From NCBI RefSeq assembly GCF_001427825.1, contig NZ_LMGT01000001.1, forward strand, positions 550,063 to 614,062: DNA of 64,000 nt. Reading direction: 5' to 3'. The notes below the pieces were generated by a model. It searched no databases, was not told the origin of the DNA, and saw only the letters and a program-made list of their open reading frames with translations. Of this stretch, positions 34,556-43,218 are shown one piece after another. Positions within the stretch are counted from its first letter, which is position 1; each line of letters begins with the position of its first letter. This DNA comes from Brevundimonas sp. Root608. Its GTDB lineage: Bacteria > Pseudomonadota > Alphaproteobacteria > Caulobacterales > Caulobacteraceae. The position numbers were made by a program, and so were the translations under genes.

Positions 34556-35359
34556 ATGAAACGCGTTCCAGGCGCGCCGGCGTACGCCGCGAGGACGCCG
34601 CCGCAACGGGTCGAGCCGGACGAAGACGCGGTCGTGCGCCTGTCGGCGGCTCCGTGCGACGGGGGGACGACCGCGACCGGCCGGGTGGTGCTGGAGGTAG
34701 GGGGAGAGCGGATTCCGGTCGAGATGACCGTGCCCGCCGGCTCCGTCGCGGTCGAGGACGTGCTGCCGATCCTGCATGGCCTCAGCAGCCTGTTCGCGAC
34801 GCGGGCGACGGCGCGGGCCGAAGCGGATGGGCGCGAGATTTCCTGCCGCGCCGGCTGCGGCGCCTGCTGCCGCCAACTGGTGCCGGTCGCCCCCGCCGAG
34901 GCCCGCGCCCTGGCCCGGCTGGTCGAGGCCATGCCCGAACCCCGGCGCGAACGGGTGCGCCGCCGTTTCGACGCGGCCCTCGACACCCTGGAGCCGCTGG
35001 GCCTGATGGAGCGCCTCGATCAGAACCACGATGACCGCCAGGTGATCGCGCGGGACTATTTCGCCGCCGGCGTCGCCTGTCCCTTCCTGGAGGACGAGGC
35101 GTGTTCGATCCACGCCGACCGTCCGCTGTCATGCCGCGAATATCTGGTCACCTCGCCGCCGGACCTGTGCGCCGCCCTGGCTCCGGGGATCGAGAAGGTG
35201 GTCCTTGAGGCCCGGCCGTCGCTGGCGCTCCTGAACGCCGATCTCCGGGACGGCTGGCTGCCGCTGGTGCTGTCGCTGGTCCAGGACGCCCAGGCTCCGC
35301 CTTCGCCGCGTGACCGGCCGGCGGCTGAGATCCTGAAACAGGTGATCGGCGGCCTGTGA
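34556..35359 (+). CDS. YkgJ family cysteine-cluster protein (cluster gene 5)
   Basis: 267 residues, no signal peptide. The metal-binding signature is complete: SCRAGCGACCRQLVPVAPAE (about 97-116), then ACPFLEDEACSIHADRPLSC and REYLVTSPPDLC. Members of this family are thought to bind zinc or iron through the cysteines; their function is largely unknown. The gene starts six bases after cluster gene 4 with only a weak SD, so it is probably translated by coupling. A cytoplasmic metal-cluster protein next to secreted two-Cys proteins hints at assembly or modification. Confidence 0.82.
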   Translation: MKRVPGAPAYAARTPPQRVEPDEDAVVRLSAAPCDGGTTATGRVVLEVGGERIPVEMTVPAGSVAVEDVLPILHGLSSLFATRATARAEADGREISCRAGCGACCRQLVPVAPAEARALARLVEAMPEPRRERVRRRFDAALDTLEPLGLMERLDQNHDDRQVIARDYFAAGVACPFLEDEACSIHADRPLSCREYLVTSPPDLCAALAPGIEKVVLEARPSLALLNADLRDGWLPLVLSLVQDAQAPPSPRDRPAAEILKQVIGGL

Positions 35360-35527
35360 GACCGGGCTGGCAGTCGGTCATCACGGGACGACTGCCAACG
35401 GTGAAACGTCCTGTGTGGACGCGCGCGATTGCTGACCCGCACAGCGGACCCCTTCAGGTTTGCGAGGAGTCACAGGCTGCATTCGTGCTGCCTCTCCCCC
35501 CCCAGGGATTGATCTCCAAGCTTCGCC

Positions 35528-37090
35528 ATGCGTTCAGGGCGGATGACAAAACCCTCCAAGCCCGCCGTCCTTTCCATCCGCAACGCCAAGCTGGCCGATG
35601 TCGGGGCCATCTCGGCGCTGGTGGCCAAGGTCTACAAGGACATGCCGGCCTATACGCCGGGGATGCTGCGGGGGCAGATCGCCGCCTTTCCGGATGGTCA
35701 GTTCGTGGTCGAATACGCCGACGAGATCGTCGGCTACGCCGCCGGCTTCCGCATCGACGAGAAGACGGCGATGTCGCCGCACACCTGGACCCAGATCACC
35801 GGCGGCGGCTATGCGGCGCGGCATGATCCGGTCGGGGACTGGTTCTACGGCATGGAGGTGTGCGTCGATCCCGACCGGCGGCGGCTGCGCATCGGCCAGC
35901 GGCTGTATGACGCGCGGCGCGACCTGTGCGAGGCCGAGAACCTGCGCGGCATCGTCTTCGGCGGGCGGATGCCGGGGCTGGCGCGGCGCAAGGCGGCCTA
36001 TCCGGACGCGCGCGAATATCTGGACGCGGTCACGGCCAGGAAGCTCAACGATCCGGTGATCGGCTTCCACATGCGTTCGGGCTTCGAGCCGATCGGGGTG
36101 CTGGAGAACTATCTGACCTCGGACACGGCCTCGATGGGCCATGCCGCGCACATGGTGTGGCGCAATCCCTATTACACCGAGACGCACGGCCGGGGCGCGG
36201 CCTTCGCGGTCAAGGAGACGGTGCGGGTGGCGACGGTGCAGCTGCAGGCCCGCAAGGTCGCCAGCTTCGAGGAGTTCATCGCCAACATCGAATATTTCGT
36301 CGACGTGACCTCGGACTATCGCTCGGACTTCGTGGTCTTCCCCGAGCTGTTCACCCTGCAACTGCTGTCGCTGGAGAAGAAGAAGCTGACGCCGGTGGAA
36401 TCGATAGAGGCCCTGACCCGCTACACGCCGCGCTTCGTCGAGGCGATGCGCAAGATGGCGGTCGAGTACAATATCAACATCATCGGCGGCTCGCACCCGA
36501 CGCAGACCGACGACGGCGACATCCAGAACGTGGCCTATGTCTTCCTGAGGGACGGCTCGGTGCACGAGCAGGAGAAGATCCACCCGACGCCGAACGAGCG
36601 CCACTGGTGGAACATCAAGGGCGGCGACCGGGTGCACGCCATCCCCACCGACTGCGGCCCGATCGGGGTGCTGATCTGCTACGACTCCGAGTTTCCGGAA
36701 CTGGCGCGGCGGCTGGTCGACGAGGGGGCGCGGCTGCTGTTCGTGCCGTTCTGCACCGACAACCGGCAGGGCTATCTGCGGGTGCGCTACTGCTCGCAGG
36801 CGCGGGCCATCGAGAACCAGTGCTACGTCATCCTGTCGGGCAATGTCGGCAATCTGCCCAACGTCGAGAACATGGATGTCCAGTATGCGCAATCGTGCAT
36901 CCTGACGCCGTGCGACTTCCCGTTCGCGCGGGACGGGGTGGCGGCGGAGGCGTCGGAGAACGTCGAGACGGTGACGGTGGCGGACCTGGATCTGTCGGAC
37001 CTGGCCTGGGCCAAGTCGCAGGGGACGGTGCGCAATCTGCGCGACCGGCGGTTCGACCTGTACAAGACGGTGTGGACCGACGGAGGCTGA
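35528..37090 (+). CDS. fused GNAT acetyltransferase and carbon-nitrogen hydrolase
   Basis: 520 residues. Residues about 14-205 form a GNAT domain (IRNAKLADVGAISALVAKVY; acetyl-CoA loop VDPDRRRLRIGQRLYDARRD). Residues about 228-515 form a nitrilase-superfamily domain with the full catalytic triad: Glu in VVFPELF, Lys in EKIHPTPNE and Cys in ICYDSEFPE. The architecture is a known widespread fusion; the physiological amide substrate is not settled. The start is either this ATG or MTKPSK 15 bases in; neither has a strong SD. Confidence 0.92.
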   Translation: MRSGRMTKPSKPAVLSIRNAKLADVGAISALVAKVYKDMPAYTPGMLRGQIAAFPDGQFVVEYADEIVGYAAGFRIDEKTAMSPHTWTQITGGGYAARHDPVGDWFYGMEVCVDPDRRRLRIGQRLYDARRDLCEAENLRGIVFGGRMPGLARRKAAYPDAREYLDAVTARKLNDPVIGFHMRSGFEPIGVLENYLTSDTASMGHAAHMVWRNPYYTETHGRGAAFAVKETVRVATVQLQARKVASFEEFIANIEYFVDVTSDYRSDFVVFPELFTLQLLSLEKKKLTPVESIEALTRYTPRFVEAMRKMAVEYNINIIGGSHPTQTDDGDIQNVAYVFLRDGSVHEQEKIHPTPNERHWWNIKGGDRVHAIPTDCGPIGVLICYDSEFPELARRLVDEGARLLFVPFCTDNRQGYLRVRYCSQARAIENQCYVILSGNVGNLPNVENMDVQYAQSCILTPCDFPFARDGVAAEASENVETVTVADLDLSDLAWAKSQGTVRNLRDRRFDLYKTVWTDGG

Positions 37091-37123
37091 GGCGGCTTGG
37101 GCCCTTGCTCGCGCGGTAGCTGG

Positions 37124-37314
37124 TTCATCACCAGGGGCACGAAGGGTCACGAAGGACACGAAGCGGCCGGGGTGAAGGATGGGGCCGGGTTCGCCGCAGA
37201 TAATTGAATGCGGCGAACCCGCGATCTCATGACCGGCGGAAGAAAGCGCTCGCTTGACGCAATCCCCGGTCCCGTTGTGCCCTTCGTGCCTTCCTTCGTG
37301 CCCTTGGTGAAGAA
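37124..37314. repeat. palindromic element with GGGCACGAAGG repeats
   Basis: Left arm (37124-37163, TTCATCACCAGGGGCACGAA and on) and right arm (37274-37314) are imperfect reverse complements; each contains tandem CACGAAGG-type units. The minus-strand frame through it reads FFTKGTKEGTKGT, a translation often seen for dispersed intergenic repeats. It fills most of the gap between the GNAT-nitrilase gene and the MaoC gene (convergent), so a terminator role is possible. Confidence 0.75.
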
Positions 37315-37334
37315 CCTGCCGGCCTCCGCCGTCA

Positions 37335-37787
37335 CTAGGCGGGGCGGCGCCAGGCGACGATGCCGAGGCGGGAGATCTGCACCGGCTCGCCGTGCTGGTT
37401 GCGGGTCTCGTTGCGGGTGCGGACCATGCCGCGGTCGGGACGCGACTTCGAGGGGGTGATCTCCAGCACCTCGACGTGAACCGTCAGCGTATCCCCCGGC
37501 CGGGTGGGGCGGGGCCAGGTGGTCTCGCCGCCGACGCCGATCAGGCCGCCGGCGATGGGCAGGCCGTCGACCAGCAGCCGCATGCTCAGCGCCGCCGTGT
37601 GCCAGCCGCTGGCGGCCAGGCCGGCGAACAGGCTGTCTTGCGCGGCATCCTCGTCGAGGTGGAAGGGCTGGGGGTCGAACTGGCGGGCGAAGGCCTTGAT
37701 GTCCTCGGTCGTGACCGTGACCGAGGGGGTGACGAAGGTCTGGCCGACGTGGAGGTCTTCCAGATACAGGGGCGTCGGCGCGGTCAT
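37335..37787 (-). CDS. MaoC-like dehydratase (hotdog fold)
   Basis: 150 residues. The MaoC hydratase signature is present: the segment from FARQFDPQPFHLDEDAAQ to LFAGLAASGWHTAAL holds the Asp and His of the (R)-hydratase active site; GGETTWPRPTRPGDTL follows. Likely an enoyl-CoA or related hydratase in the cytoplasm; substrate unknown. Its ATG overlaps the stop of the M28 peptidase gene (ATGA), so the two are co-translated. Confidence 0.85.
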   Translation of the reverse strand: MTAPTPLYLEDLHVGQTFVTPSVTVTTEDIKAFARQFDPQPFHLDEDAAQDSLFAGLAASGWHTAALSMRLLVDGLPIAGGLIGVGGETTWPRPTRPGDTLTVHVEVLEITPSKSRPDRGMVRTRNETRNQHGEPVQISRLGIVAWRRPA

Positions 37788-39667
37788 GCCGAGGCGACCG
37801 TCGCGGGGGCCGGCCGGGGCTCGGCGAACCGGGCCGTGCCGGACAGGGCGGCGCCCAGCAACAGAACGGCCAGGGCCGTCATCAGCAGGGGCCGCGCCAT
37901 GGCCCGCTCCGGGCTCAGCGGCCGGACGAACATCAGGACCAGCAAGCCGAGCAGGACCAGCACGCCGGGCAGGTCCATGCCGATGCCGAGGAAGACGGTG
38001 TGGGCCAGTCCGGCGATCCAGCCGGCGCCCAGGACGGCGGCGGCCGCGATGGGGGCCAGCGACCGCGCGCCGGTCAGGCCCGGATCGAGGAAGGCGGCGA
38101 GCGCGGCGGTCAGGGCGGCGAGCAGGCCGGTCCAGACGAACAGGAAGGCGGCCTCGGGCGCGGAGGCCTGGGCGGCTGCCGCGACGATCAGGATCAGGCC
38201 GATCGATCCTGTCCATCCGCCCCAGGTCGTGCGGGCCGCGAGGGTCGGCGTGAGGGACAGTCCGACGGCGACGACGGCGGCGCCGATGACGATGAGGTTC
38301 AATCCGCCCAGCGCCACCGCAAGCAAGGCGGAGGCGGCGACCCCCACAGCGACGACGCGGCGGTCGGGCCGGGTCCGCCCGCCCAGTAGGGCGAGCGCGA
38401 GGGCGAGGACCGTCAGCGCGACTCCGGCCTCCATCCACGGCAGGCGGGCCAGCAGGGTGTAGTAGGCCTCGGCGCTGTCGGCGCGGGCCGACAGCGGTCC
38501 GGCCAGCAGCCGCACGGCCTGGGTCAGGACCAGACCCGTCGACAGGAACCACAGGCCGTCGACCATGCCACGCCCGAGGTCGGCGAAGGTCAGGCCGGCG
38601 CGCGACCGCGCCCGCCACATCGCGGCGCCCAGAGCGAGGAAGGCCAGGCCCAGCAGCAGCCAGCCGGTCGCCGGCGCGTGGCCGACGATCAAGCGTCCGA
38701 ACAGGTCGGCGTAGACGAGGTTCTGCGTCGCGGCGGGCAGGGCGGGCGCGCGCAACAGGGCGTCCGCGGTCTCCAGCGCCTGGGAGCCGATGTGCTGGAC
38801 GCTGCCCTGGTCGAGCGCGTCCGGCGTCGAGGCGTCGGCGTGATACTGGGCGGGGCGGCCGATGAAGGCGAGGTTGATCCCCTGGACGCCGCGGTCCTTG
38901 GGGATGGTGAAGTCGGTGCCGTTGGGCATCAGCTCATAGACGAACACCGCCAGAGAATTGGACGAGACGCCGCCGGTCGCCTTGACGGCCGCGCGGGCGA
39001 ACAGGGCGATGGTCGGGGCGTTGCCACGGCCCGTCTCGAACATCATGGCCCGGCCGCCGCCACCGCGCGCCTCGAGATTGACCACCGCGCCGATGCGGTC
39101 GCGCAGGGGATGTCCGCCCCAGAAGACGCGCGCGCCGTCGAGGTTCAGCTCCTCGCCGTCGGTCAGCAGAACGACGAGGGTGCGGTCGGCGGCGCCGCGG
39201 GCGCGGAGGGCGCGGACGGTCTCGAGAATGGCGGCGACGCCCGCCGTGTCGTCCGCGGCGCCGGCGGAGTCCGGCACGGTGTCGTAGTGCGCCATCAGGG
39301 CGACGGCGGGTAGGCGCGGGTCGCGTCCGGGCAGGACGCCGATCAGATTGGTCAGCTCGAGACCGGAGGCCGACCGTCCGTCGCGCTCGATCCGCTGCAC
39401 CGCCTCGGGCGAGAGGGGGCCGGTCTGGGTCGAGGTCTGCAGGCCGAGGGCGGCCATGCGCTGCAACAGCAGGGTCTGGACCCGGATGTGGTCCGTCGAG
39501 CCGACGGGATGGGGGCGTCGCGCGATCTCGCGCACGTCCGCCATGGCCCGTCCGGCGGAGAAGGCCGTCGCGGGTGCGCTGGCCGGGACGGGGCGGGGAC
39601 TCTGCAGGGTCAGCGCCGCGATCAGCAACCCCAGCGCCAATGATCCGACCAGCCAGAGCAGCCGCAT
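37784..39667 (-). CDS. M28 family zinc peptidase with C-terminal membrane domain
   Basis: 627 residues from ATG at 39667, chosen because GGGAGG lies just upstream; the earlier in-frame start precedes that site. One N-terminal anchor helix (LWLVGSLALGLLIAALTL), an M28 aminopeptidase domain (metal ligands in VALMAHYDTVPDSAGAADD, the acidic pair in LLTDGEELNLDG, NLEAR, and a late His in AQYHADAS), then about eight membrane helices from residue 330 on. The architecture is like the ERMP1/Fxna-type M28 proteins. It probably cleaves peptides in the periplasm. Co-translated with the MaoC-like gene. Confidence 0.88.
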   Translation of the reverse strand: MRLLWLVGSLALGLLIAALTLQSPRPVPASAPATAFSAGRAMADVREIARRPHPVGSTDHIRVQTLLLQRMAALGLQTSTQTGPLSPEAVQRIERDGRSASGLELTNLIGVLPGRDPRLPAVALMAHYDTVPDSAGAADDTAGVAAILETVRALRARGAADRTLVVLLTDGEELNLDGARVFWGGHPLRDRIGAVVNLEARGGGGRAMMFETGRGNAPTIALFARAAVKATGGVSSNSLAVFVYELMPNGTDFTIPKDRGVQGINLAFIGRPAQYHADASTPDALDQGSVQHIGSQALETADALLRAPALPAATQNLVYADLFGRLIVGHAPATGWLLLGLAFLALGAAMWRARSRAGLTFADLGRGMVDGLWFLSTGLVLTQAVRLLAGPLSARADSAEAYYTLLARLPWMEAGVALTVLALALALLGGRTRPDRRVVAVGVAASALLAVALGGLNLIVIGAAVVAVGLSLTPTLAARTTWGGWTGSIGLILIVAAAAQASAPEAAFLFVWTGLLAALTAALAAFLDPGLTGARSLAPIAAAAVLGAGWIAGLAHTVFLGIGMDLPGVLVLLGLLVLMFVRPLSPERAMARPLLMTALAVLLLGAALSGTARFAEPRPAPATVASA

Positions 39668-39809
39668 GACCCATCCTCCCCGATGAACGGCCACGCTAGC
39701 GGGCTATGTCGGGTTCGTCATCCTTCGGCAGCCGGAGCGAGGACGGGTTCCGACCCGTTGCGGAGATTGAAGCAGACGCCGGGACGGGATCGCGACGCGA
39801 TTTCCACGG

Positions 39810-40061
39810 CTACAACGGCAGGACGGGTGGTTCCGGTCTGGCCGAGCCCGCCGCCAACTCGTCCAGGCTCGGCTGGCTGTCGCGCTTGAGAGAGCCAACC
39901 ATCTGGCCGTCAAGCGAGACGACGGCATGGGTGAACGCCGAGCTCAACAGCAATCGAATCTCCCCAAGAACAAGCGCCTCTACATGGTCGTTCGCCGTCA
40001 CGATCTCGGCGGCAGGCGGAGTGTCGGGTCCGTCGTGCAGGTAGATGCGATAGTCCGGCAT
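39810..40061 (-). CDS. small conserved-looking protein, 83 residues, unknown function
   Basis: ATG with a clear Shine-Dalgarno (GAGG) seven bases upstream. Begins MPDYRIYLHDG, has a helical middle (HVEALVLGEIRLLLSSAF) and ends in a Pro-rich tail. The opening strand with DG resembles small proteins annotated DUF6894-like, but I cannot confirm this. It stands alone between the M28 gene and the cheR-like gene, all on the minus strand. Confidence 0.5.
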   Translation of the reverse strand: MPDYRIYLHDGPDTPPAAEIVTANDHVEALVLGEIRLLLSSAFTHAVVSLDGQMVGSLKRDSQPSLDELAAGSARPEPPVLPL

Positions 40062-40377
40062 TTTAACGCCTCAGGCTGGGGAAATGATGATCGACCGTTT
40101 CTGTTGGGGCGGCGGAATAGCCGCGGTTGGCGAAATAGAAATACGCGCGAAATTCGGCAGGCGCAACATGAGGGGCTGGCCCCAAATCCGCCGTCCGGAG
40201 GCGATGGCCCCGCCAAGGCGCCGCTGTCCTCCAAAGGGGACACTCCGCCCGGCCCAGACACAAAATGCGATGCCGCCGCCGGGACATTTCTGACGACACA
40301 TGCGCGACACCGGAGGCGTGACGGCCGCTATATCCGCACCCGGTACAGGCATCGCCGAATGGCGAATGTCCGCTGCG
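40062..40377. other. intergenic stretch upstream of the 83-residue gene
   Basis: 316 bases. A short forward frame (40084-40293) has no SD or coding character. A small hairpin (CGCC-GAAT-GGCG near 40352-40363) lies just after the cheR-like stop and could assist termination. Nothing else is recognised. Confidence 0.4.
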
Positions 40378-41193
40378 TCAGGCCGCGCGGCGCAGCGCCG
40401 CCGTCGATTTCACGAACAGGCCCTTGCGGCCGGCGACCGCGCGGAAGGCGATGCTGTCGCCGTCCGGCTGTTCGTCGGGGCCGAGGAACAGGCAGCCGTC
40501 ATCGACGAGGCGGCGTTCCAGATTGTCGAACATGTCGCGCCGGCGCGCGGGATCGGCGTCGCCCAGCACGTGGCGGCAGAAGATGACGTCGAAACGGTGA
40601 TCGTCCGTCGGGGCGTCGGTCAGATTGGCGCGGGCGAAATGGACCATGGCGCGCAGCTCGGCCCTGGCGATCCAGGCGTCCTCGGCCTGATCGAACCAGC
40701 GCAGCATGGTTTCGGCCTTGAGCCCGCGCTGGATTTCGAACCCGGTGTAGGCGCCGGACCGGGCCTTTTCGAGCGCGCGTTGCGACAGGTCGGTGGCGAC
40801 GATCTCGACGGCGACGCCGGCTTCCTGGGCCGCGATGGCCAGGGACCAGGCTTCCTGGCCGGTCGAGCAGCCGGCGGACCAGATCCTGACCGGTTGACCG
40901 CCCCGCGCCTTGCCCAGCGCCGGCAGGAGCTCCCCGGCCAGGGTGTCGAAACTCGTGCGGTCGCGGCGGAACCAGGTTTCGGGATTCAGCAGGGCCTCGA
41001 TCACCGCCCAGCCCAGGGAGGCGACGGGTTTGGCCCACAGCGAGGCCAGCATGGCGTCGACCGTCTCGAACCCCTCGCGCCGGGCCACGGGGCCCAGACG
41101 ATGTTCGGCCAGCTTCATCCGGTCGCGCGTCAGCCTGAACCCCGCGCGCGAGGCCATCAGGTTCTGGAGGCGATCGAAATCGTCCGGCGTCAT
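40378..41193 (-). CDS. CheR-type SAM-dependent methyltransferase
   Basis: 271 residues. N-terminal helical CheR domain (DFDRLQNLMASRAGFRL) and a methyltransferase domain with the SAM loop WSAGCSTGQEAWSLAIAA, VEIVATDLSQRALEKAR and FDVIFCRHVLGDAD (in place of CRNVL). CheR methylates glutamates of chemoreceptors. No receptor or CheA gene is nearby; instead it is the third gene of a chpT - cheY-like - cheR-like unit, as I recall for Caulobacter (cheYIII/cheRIII beside chpT). It starts 4 bases after the CheY-like stop. Confidence 0.88.
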   Translation of the reverse strand: MTPDDFDRLQNLMASRAGFRLTRDRMKLAEHRLGPVARREGFETVDAMLASLWAKPVASLGWAVIEALLNPETWFRRDRTSFDTLAGELLPALGKARGGQPVRIWSAGCSTGQEAWSLAIAAQEAGVAVEIVATDLSQRALEKARSGAYTGFEIQRGLKAETMLRWFDQAEDAWIARAELRAMVHFARANLTDAPTDDHRFDVIFCRHVLGDADPARRRDMFDNLERRLVDDGCLFLGPDEQPDGDSIAFRAVAGRKGLFVKSTAALRRAA

Positions 41194-41197
41194 GGGG

Positions 41198-41596
41198 TCA
41201 GACGGCCCCCACTTCGGCGAATTTCGAGGTCAGGATCTCGCCGTCGAACGGCTTCATCACATAGTCGTCGGCGCCGGCGGACAGGGCCTCGGCGATCCGC
41301 TCGGCGCGGGTCTCGATGGTGCAGAACAGAACCTTGGGGGCGAGGCCGCCGGGCAGGGCGCGCAGGCGGCGCAGGAAGGTCATGCCGTCCATGACGGGCA
41401 TCGACCAGTCCAGCAGAACGACCTCGGGGATCACGCCGACGCAGAAGGCCAGGGCCTCGGCGCCGTCGGCGGCTTCATCGACCTCGAAGCCGAGTCCTTC
41501 GACGATGCGCCGGGCGACCTTGCGGATGATCCGGCTGTCGTCGACGATCAGACAGGTTCTGGGGGTCAAGGTCCGTGTTCCAATACTGCGTCTCAC
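41198..41596 (-). CDS. single-domain response regulator (CheY-like)
   Basis: About 132 residues if the GTG at 41596 is used; a TTG at 41569 (MTPRTCLIVDDSR) gives a shorter, family-like N-terminus. Receiver hallmarks: LIVDDSRIIRKVARRIVE (acidic pocket), phospho-acceptor Asp in VLLDWSMPVMDGMTF, Thr in FCTIET, Lys in DYVMKPFD. No output domain. It lies directly after chpT and before cheR, so it could receive phosphate from ChpT or another kinase and signal to motility or cell cycle. Confidence 0.9.
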   Translation of the reverse strand: MRRSIGTRTLTPRTCLIVDDSRIIRKVARRIVEGLGFEVDEAADGAEALAFCVGVIPEVVLLDWSMPVMDGMTFLRRLRALPGGLAPKVLFCTIETRAERIAEALSAGADDYVMKPFDGEILTSKFAEVGAV

Positions 41597-41631
41597 AACG
41601 CCCGGTGTGCGACATCTCCATAGTCGCCCCG

Positions 41632-41662
41632 AGCCGGTTAATGAGTCCTTGGGAAACCGGCT
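41632..41662 (-). terminator. hairpin between chpT and the CheY-like gene
   Basis: AGCCGGTT and AACCGGCT form a perfect 8-bp stem with a 15-base loop, 7 bases after the chpT stop. No T-run, so it is more likely a processing or attenuation element than a full terminator. Confidence 0.45.
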
Positions 41663-41668
41663 TAAGTC

Positions 41669-42337
41669 TCAGTTAGGCATGCGGGCGGAGAGGACGACGC
41701 GGCCTTCCTCGCACTGGACGTCGAGCGAGCCGCCGGCGTCGTGCGCGGTCAGCCACAGCCAGTAGGGTTGTATCCACTGGCCCGGCAGGCCCTCGCCCAG
41801 GGCCTGTCCCGCCAGACCCGCGACGGCCTCGGCCTTCAGGCGGGCGCGGTTTCCCTCGGCCAGCCCCTCGACGATCAGGTCGTCCCCGTCCCGCCGGGTG
41901 ACGATGACGGCGTTTCCGCCGGACGGCAGGGCCGCCATGGTCAGATACGCCAGATTCACCAGCGCCCGCGACTGGGCCTTGGAATAGCTGCCGTCCCCGA
42001 CCTTCCAGTCGAGAGTCGCGCGGCCGCCTTCGGTCAGGCCGGCCACCAGATCGCCCAGCTCGGCGGCCGAGAACCGCTCGGCCGATGTCGCGGCGCCGAA
42101 GGCCACCCGGGCGAACGAAACGAGGGCGACCATCTTCTTCGCGCTGGCCTCGATCAGGCTCATGGCGTCGTCGCGCATATCCTGGGCCGAGGGATCCTTG
42201 AGCAGGTCCAGGCCGGAGCTGATCGCGCCCGCCGGACTGATGAAGTCATGGCACAGCTTGCCGGCGATCAGCGCGGCCAAGGCCTGGCCGTCGGGAAGGG
42301 CCGGGCCGTCGGGCCGGGCGGTGGAGGTGTCGGTCAT
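41669..42337 (-). CDS. chpT: histidine phosphotransferase ChpT
   Basis: 222 residues from ATG at 42337 (a TTG 15 bases upstream is the alternative). The phospho-acceptor is His30 in GKLCHDFISPAGAISSGLDL, the diagnostic ChpT motif. A degenerate ATPase-like C-terminal domain follows (about 95-220) that cannot hydrolyse ATP, as in Caulobacter ChpT. It moves phosphate from the CckA receiver to CtrA and CpdR. First gene of a three-gene unit with CheY- and CheR-like genes; divergent from cysQ. Confidence 0.94.
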   Translation of the reverse strand: MTDTSTARPDGPALPDGQALAALIAGKLCHDFISPAGAISSGLDLLKDPSAQDMRDDAMSLIEASAKKMVALVSFARVAFGAATSAERFSAAELGDLVAGLTEGGRATLDWKVGDGSYSKAQSRALVNLAYLTMAALPSGGNAVIVTRRDGDDLIVEGLAEGNRARLKAEAVAGLAGQALGEGLPGQWIQPYWLWLTAHDAGGSLDVQCEEGRVVLSARMPN

Positions 42338-42426
42338 AGGGCCCCGGAGCAACAGTCGGACAACAGGCCGGACGCTGACCTGATTTGCCGGTTCGCGAAA
42401 CCGGTCCGATGCTCTAATCCCGCGCC

Positions 42427-43212
42427 ATGATCAAACGACTGACCGCCGACCTCGCGTCCGGCGCCCTGGCCGAGTCCCTGGCCGACATCGCCGAGGACGC
42501 GGCGCGCGTCATCCTGCCCTGGTGGCGCAACGGCGTGGTGGCCGACGCCAAGGCCGACGACAGCCCCGTCACCGGGGCCGATCGCGAGGCCGAGGCCCTG
42601 ATCCTCGCCCGGCTCGAGGCGCTGTATCCCGGCGTCCAGACCGTCGCCGAAGAGGCCGTCGAGGTCCACGGAGCCCCCGACCACGCCGCGGACTGGTTCT
42701 GGCTGATCGATCCGCTGGACGGCACGCGGGGCTTCGTCGAGGGGCGCGAGAGCTTCACCGTCAACATCGCCCTGATCCACAAGGGCGCGCCGGTCGCGGG
42801 CGTGGTGACGGCGCCGGCCACGGCCACGACCTGGCGCAGCGGCGCGCCGGGCGGGGGCGCCTTCCGCCGCCGTTTCGGCGAGGGCTGGCAGGCCATCAAG
42901 GTGCGCAACCGGCCCGCCTCGCCCATGGCGGTGATGAGCCACAGCATGACCGACGCGGAGGCCCAGCGCCTCGCTTCGCGCCACGGCTGCGTCCATTGGC
43001 AGGGCACGGATTCGTCGCTGAAATTCTGCCTGATCGCCGAGGGGCGGTTCGACGCCTATCCGCGCACCGGGCCGACCTCGGAATGGGACACGGCGGCGGG
43101 GCAGGCGGTGCTGGAAGCGGCCGGCGGCCGGGTCATGGCCGAGGACGGCCAGCCGCTGCGCTATGGCAAGCCCCGCTTTGCAAACGGCGGGTTCGTGGCC
43201 CTCGGCGGCTAG
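42427..43212 (+). CDS. cysQ: 3'(2'),5'-bisphosphate nucleotidase CysQ
   Basis: 261 residues of the inositol-monophosphatase fold. Metal-binding motifs: DDSPVTGADREAEALI, EEAVE, WLIDPLDGTRGFVEG (the DPLDGT signature) and the closing SEWDTAAGQAVLEAAGG. The run SFTVNIALIHKGAPVAGVV is typical of CysQ rather than inositol phosphatases. It removes the 3'-phosphate from PAP, recycling a product of sulphate assimilation. It is divergent from chpT and nearly abuts the next gene, which is convergent (6-base gap). Confidence 0.87.
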   Translation: MIKRLTADLASGALAESLADIAEDAARVILPWWRNGVVADAKADDSPVTGADREAEALILARLEALYPGVQTVAEEAVEVHGAPDHAADWFWLIDPLDGTRGFVEGRESFTVNIALIHKGAPVAGVVTAPATATTWRSGAPGGGAFRRRFGEGWQAIKVRNRPASPMAVMSHSMTDAEAQRLASRHGCVHWQGTDSSLKFCLIAEGRFDAYPRTGPTSEWDTAAGQAVLEAAGGRVMAEDGQPLRYGKPRFANGGFVALGG

Positions 43213-43218
43213 GCCGAA

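Noticed and set aside
40084..40293. 69-codon forward ORF in the gap before the cheR-like gene
   Set aside because: No SD, Pro/Arg-rich shadow, no recognisable feature.
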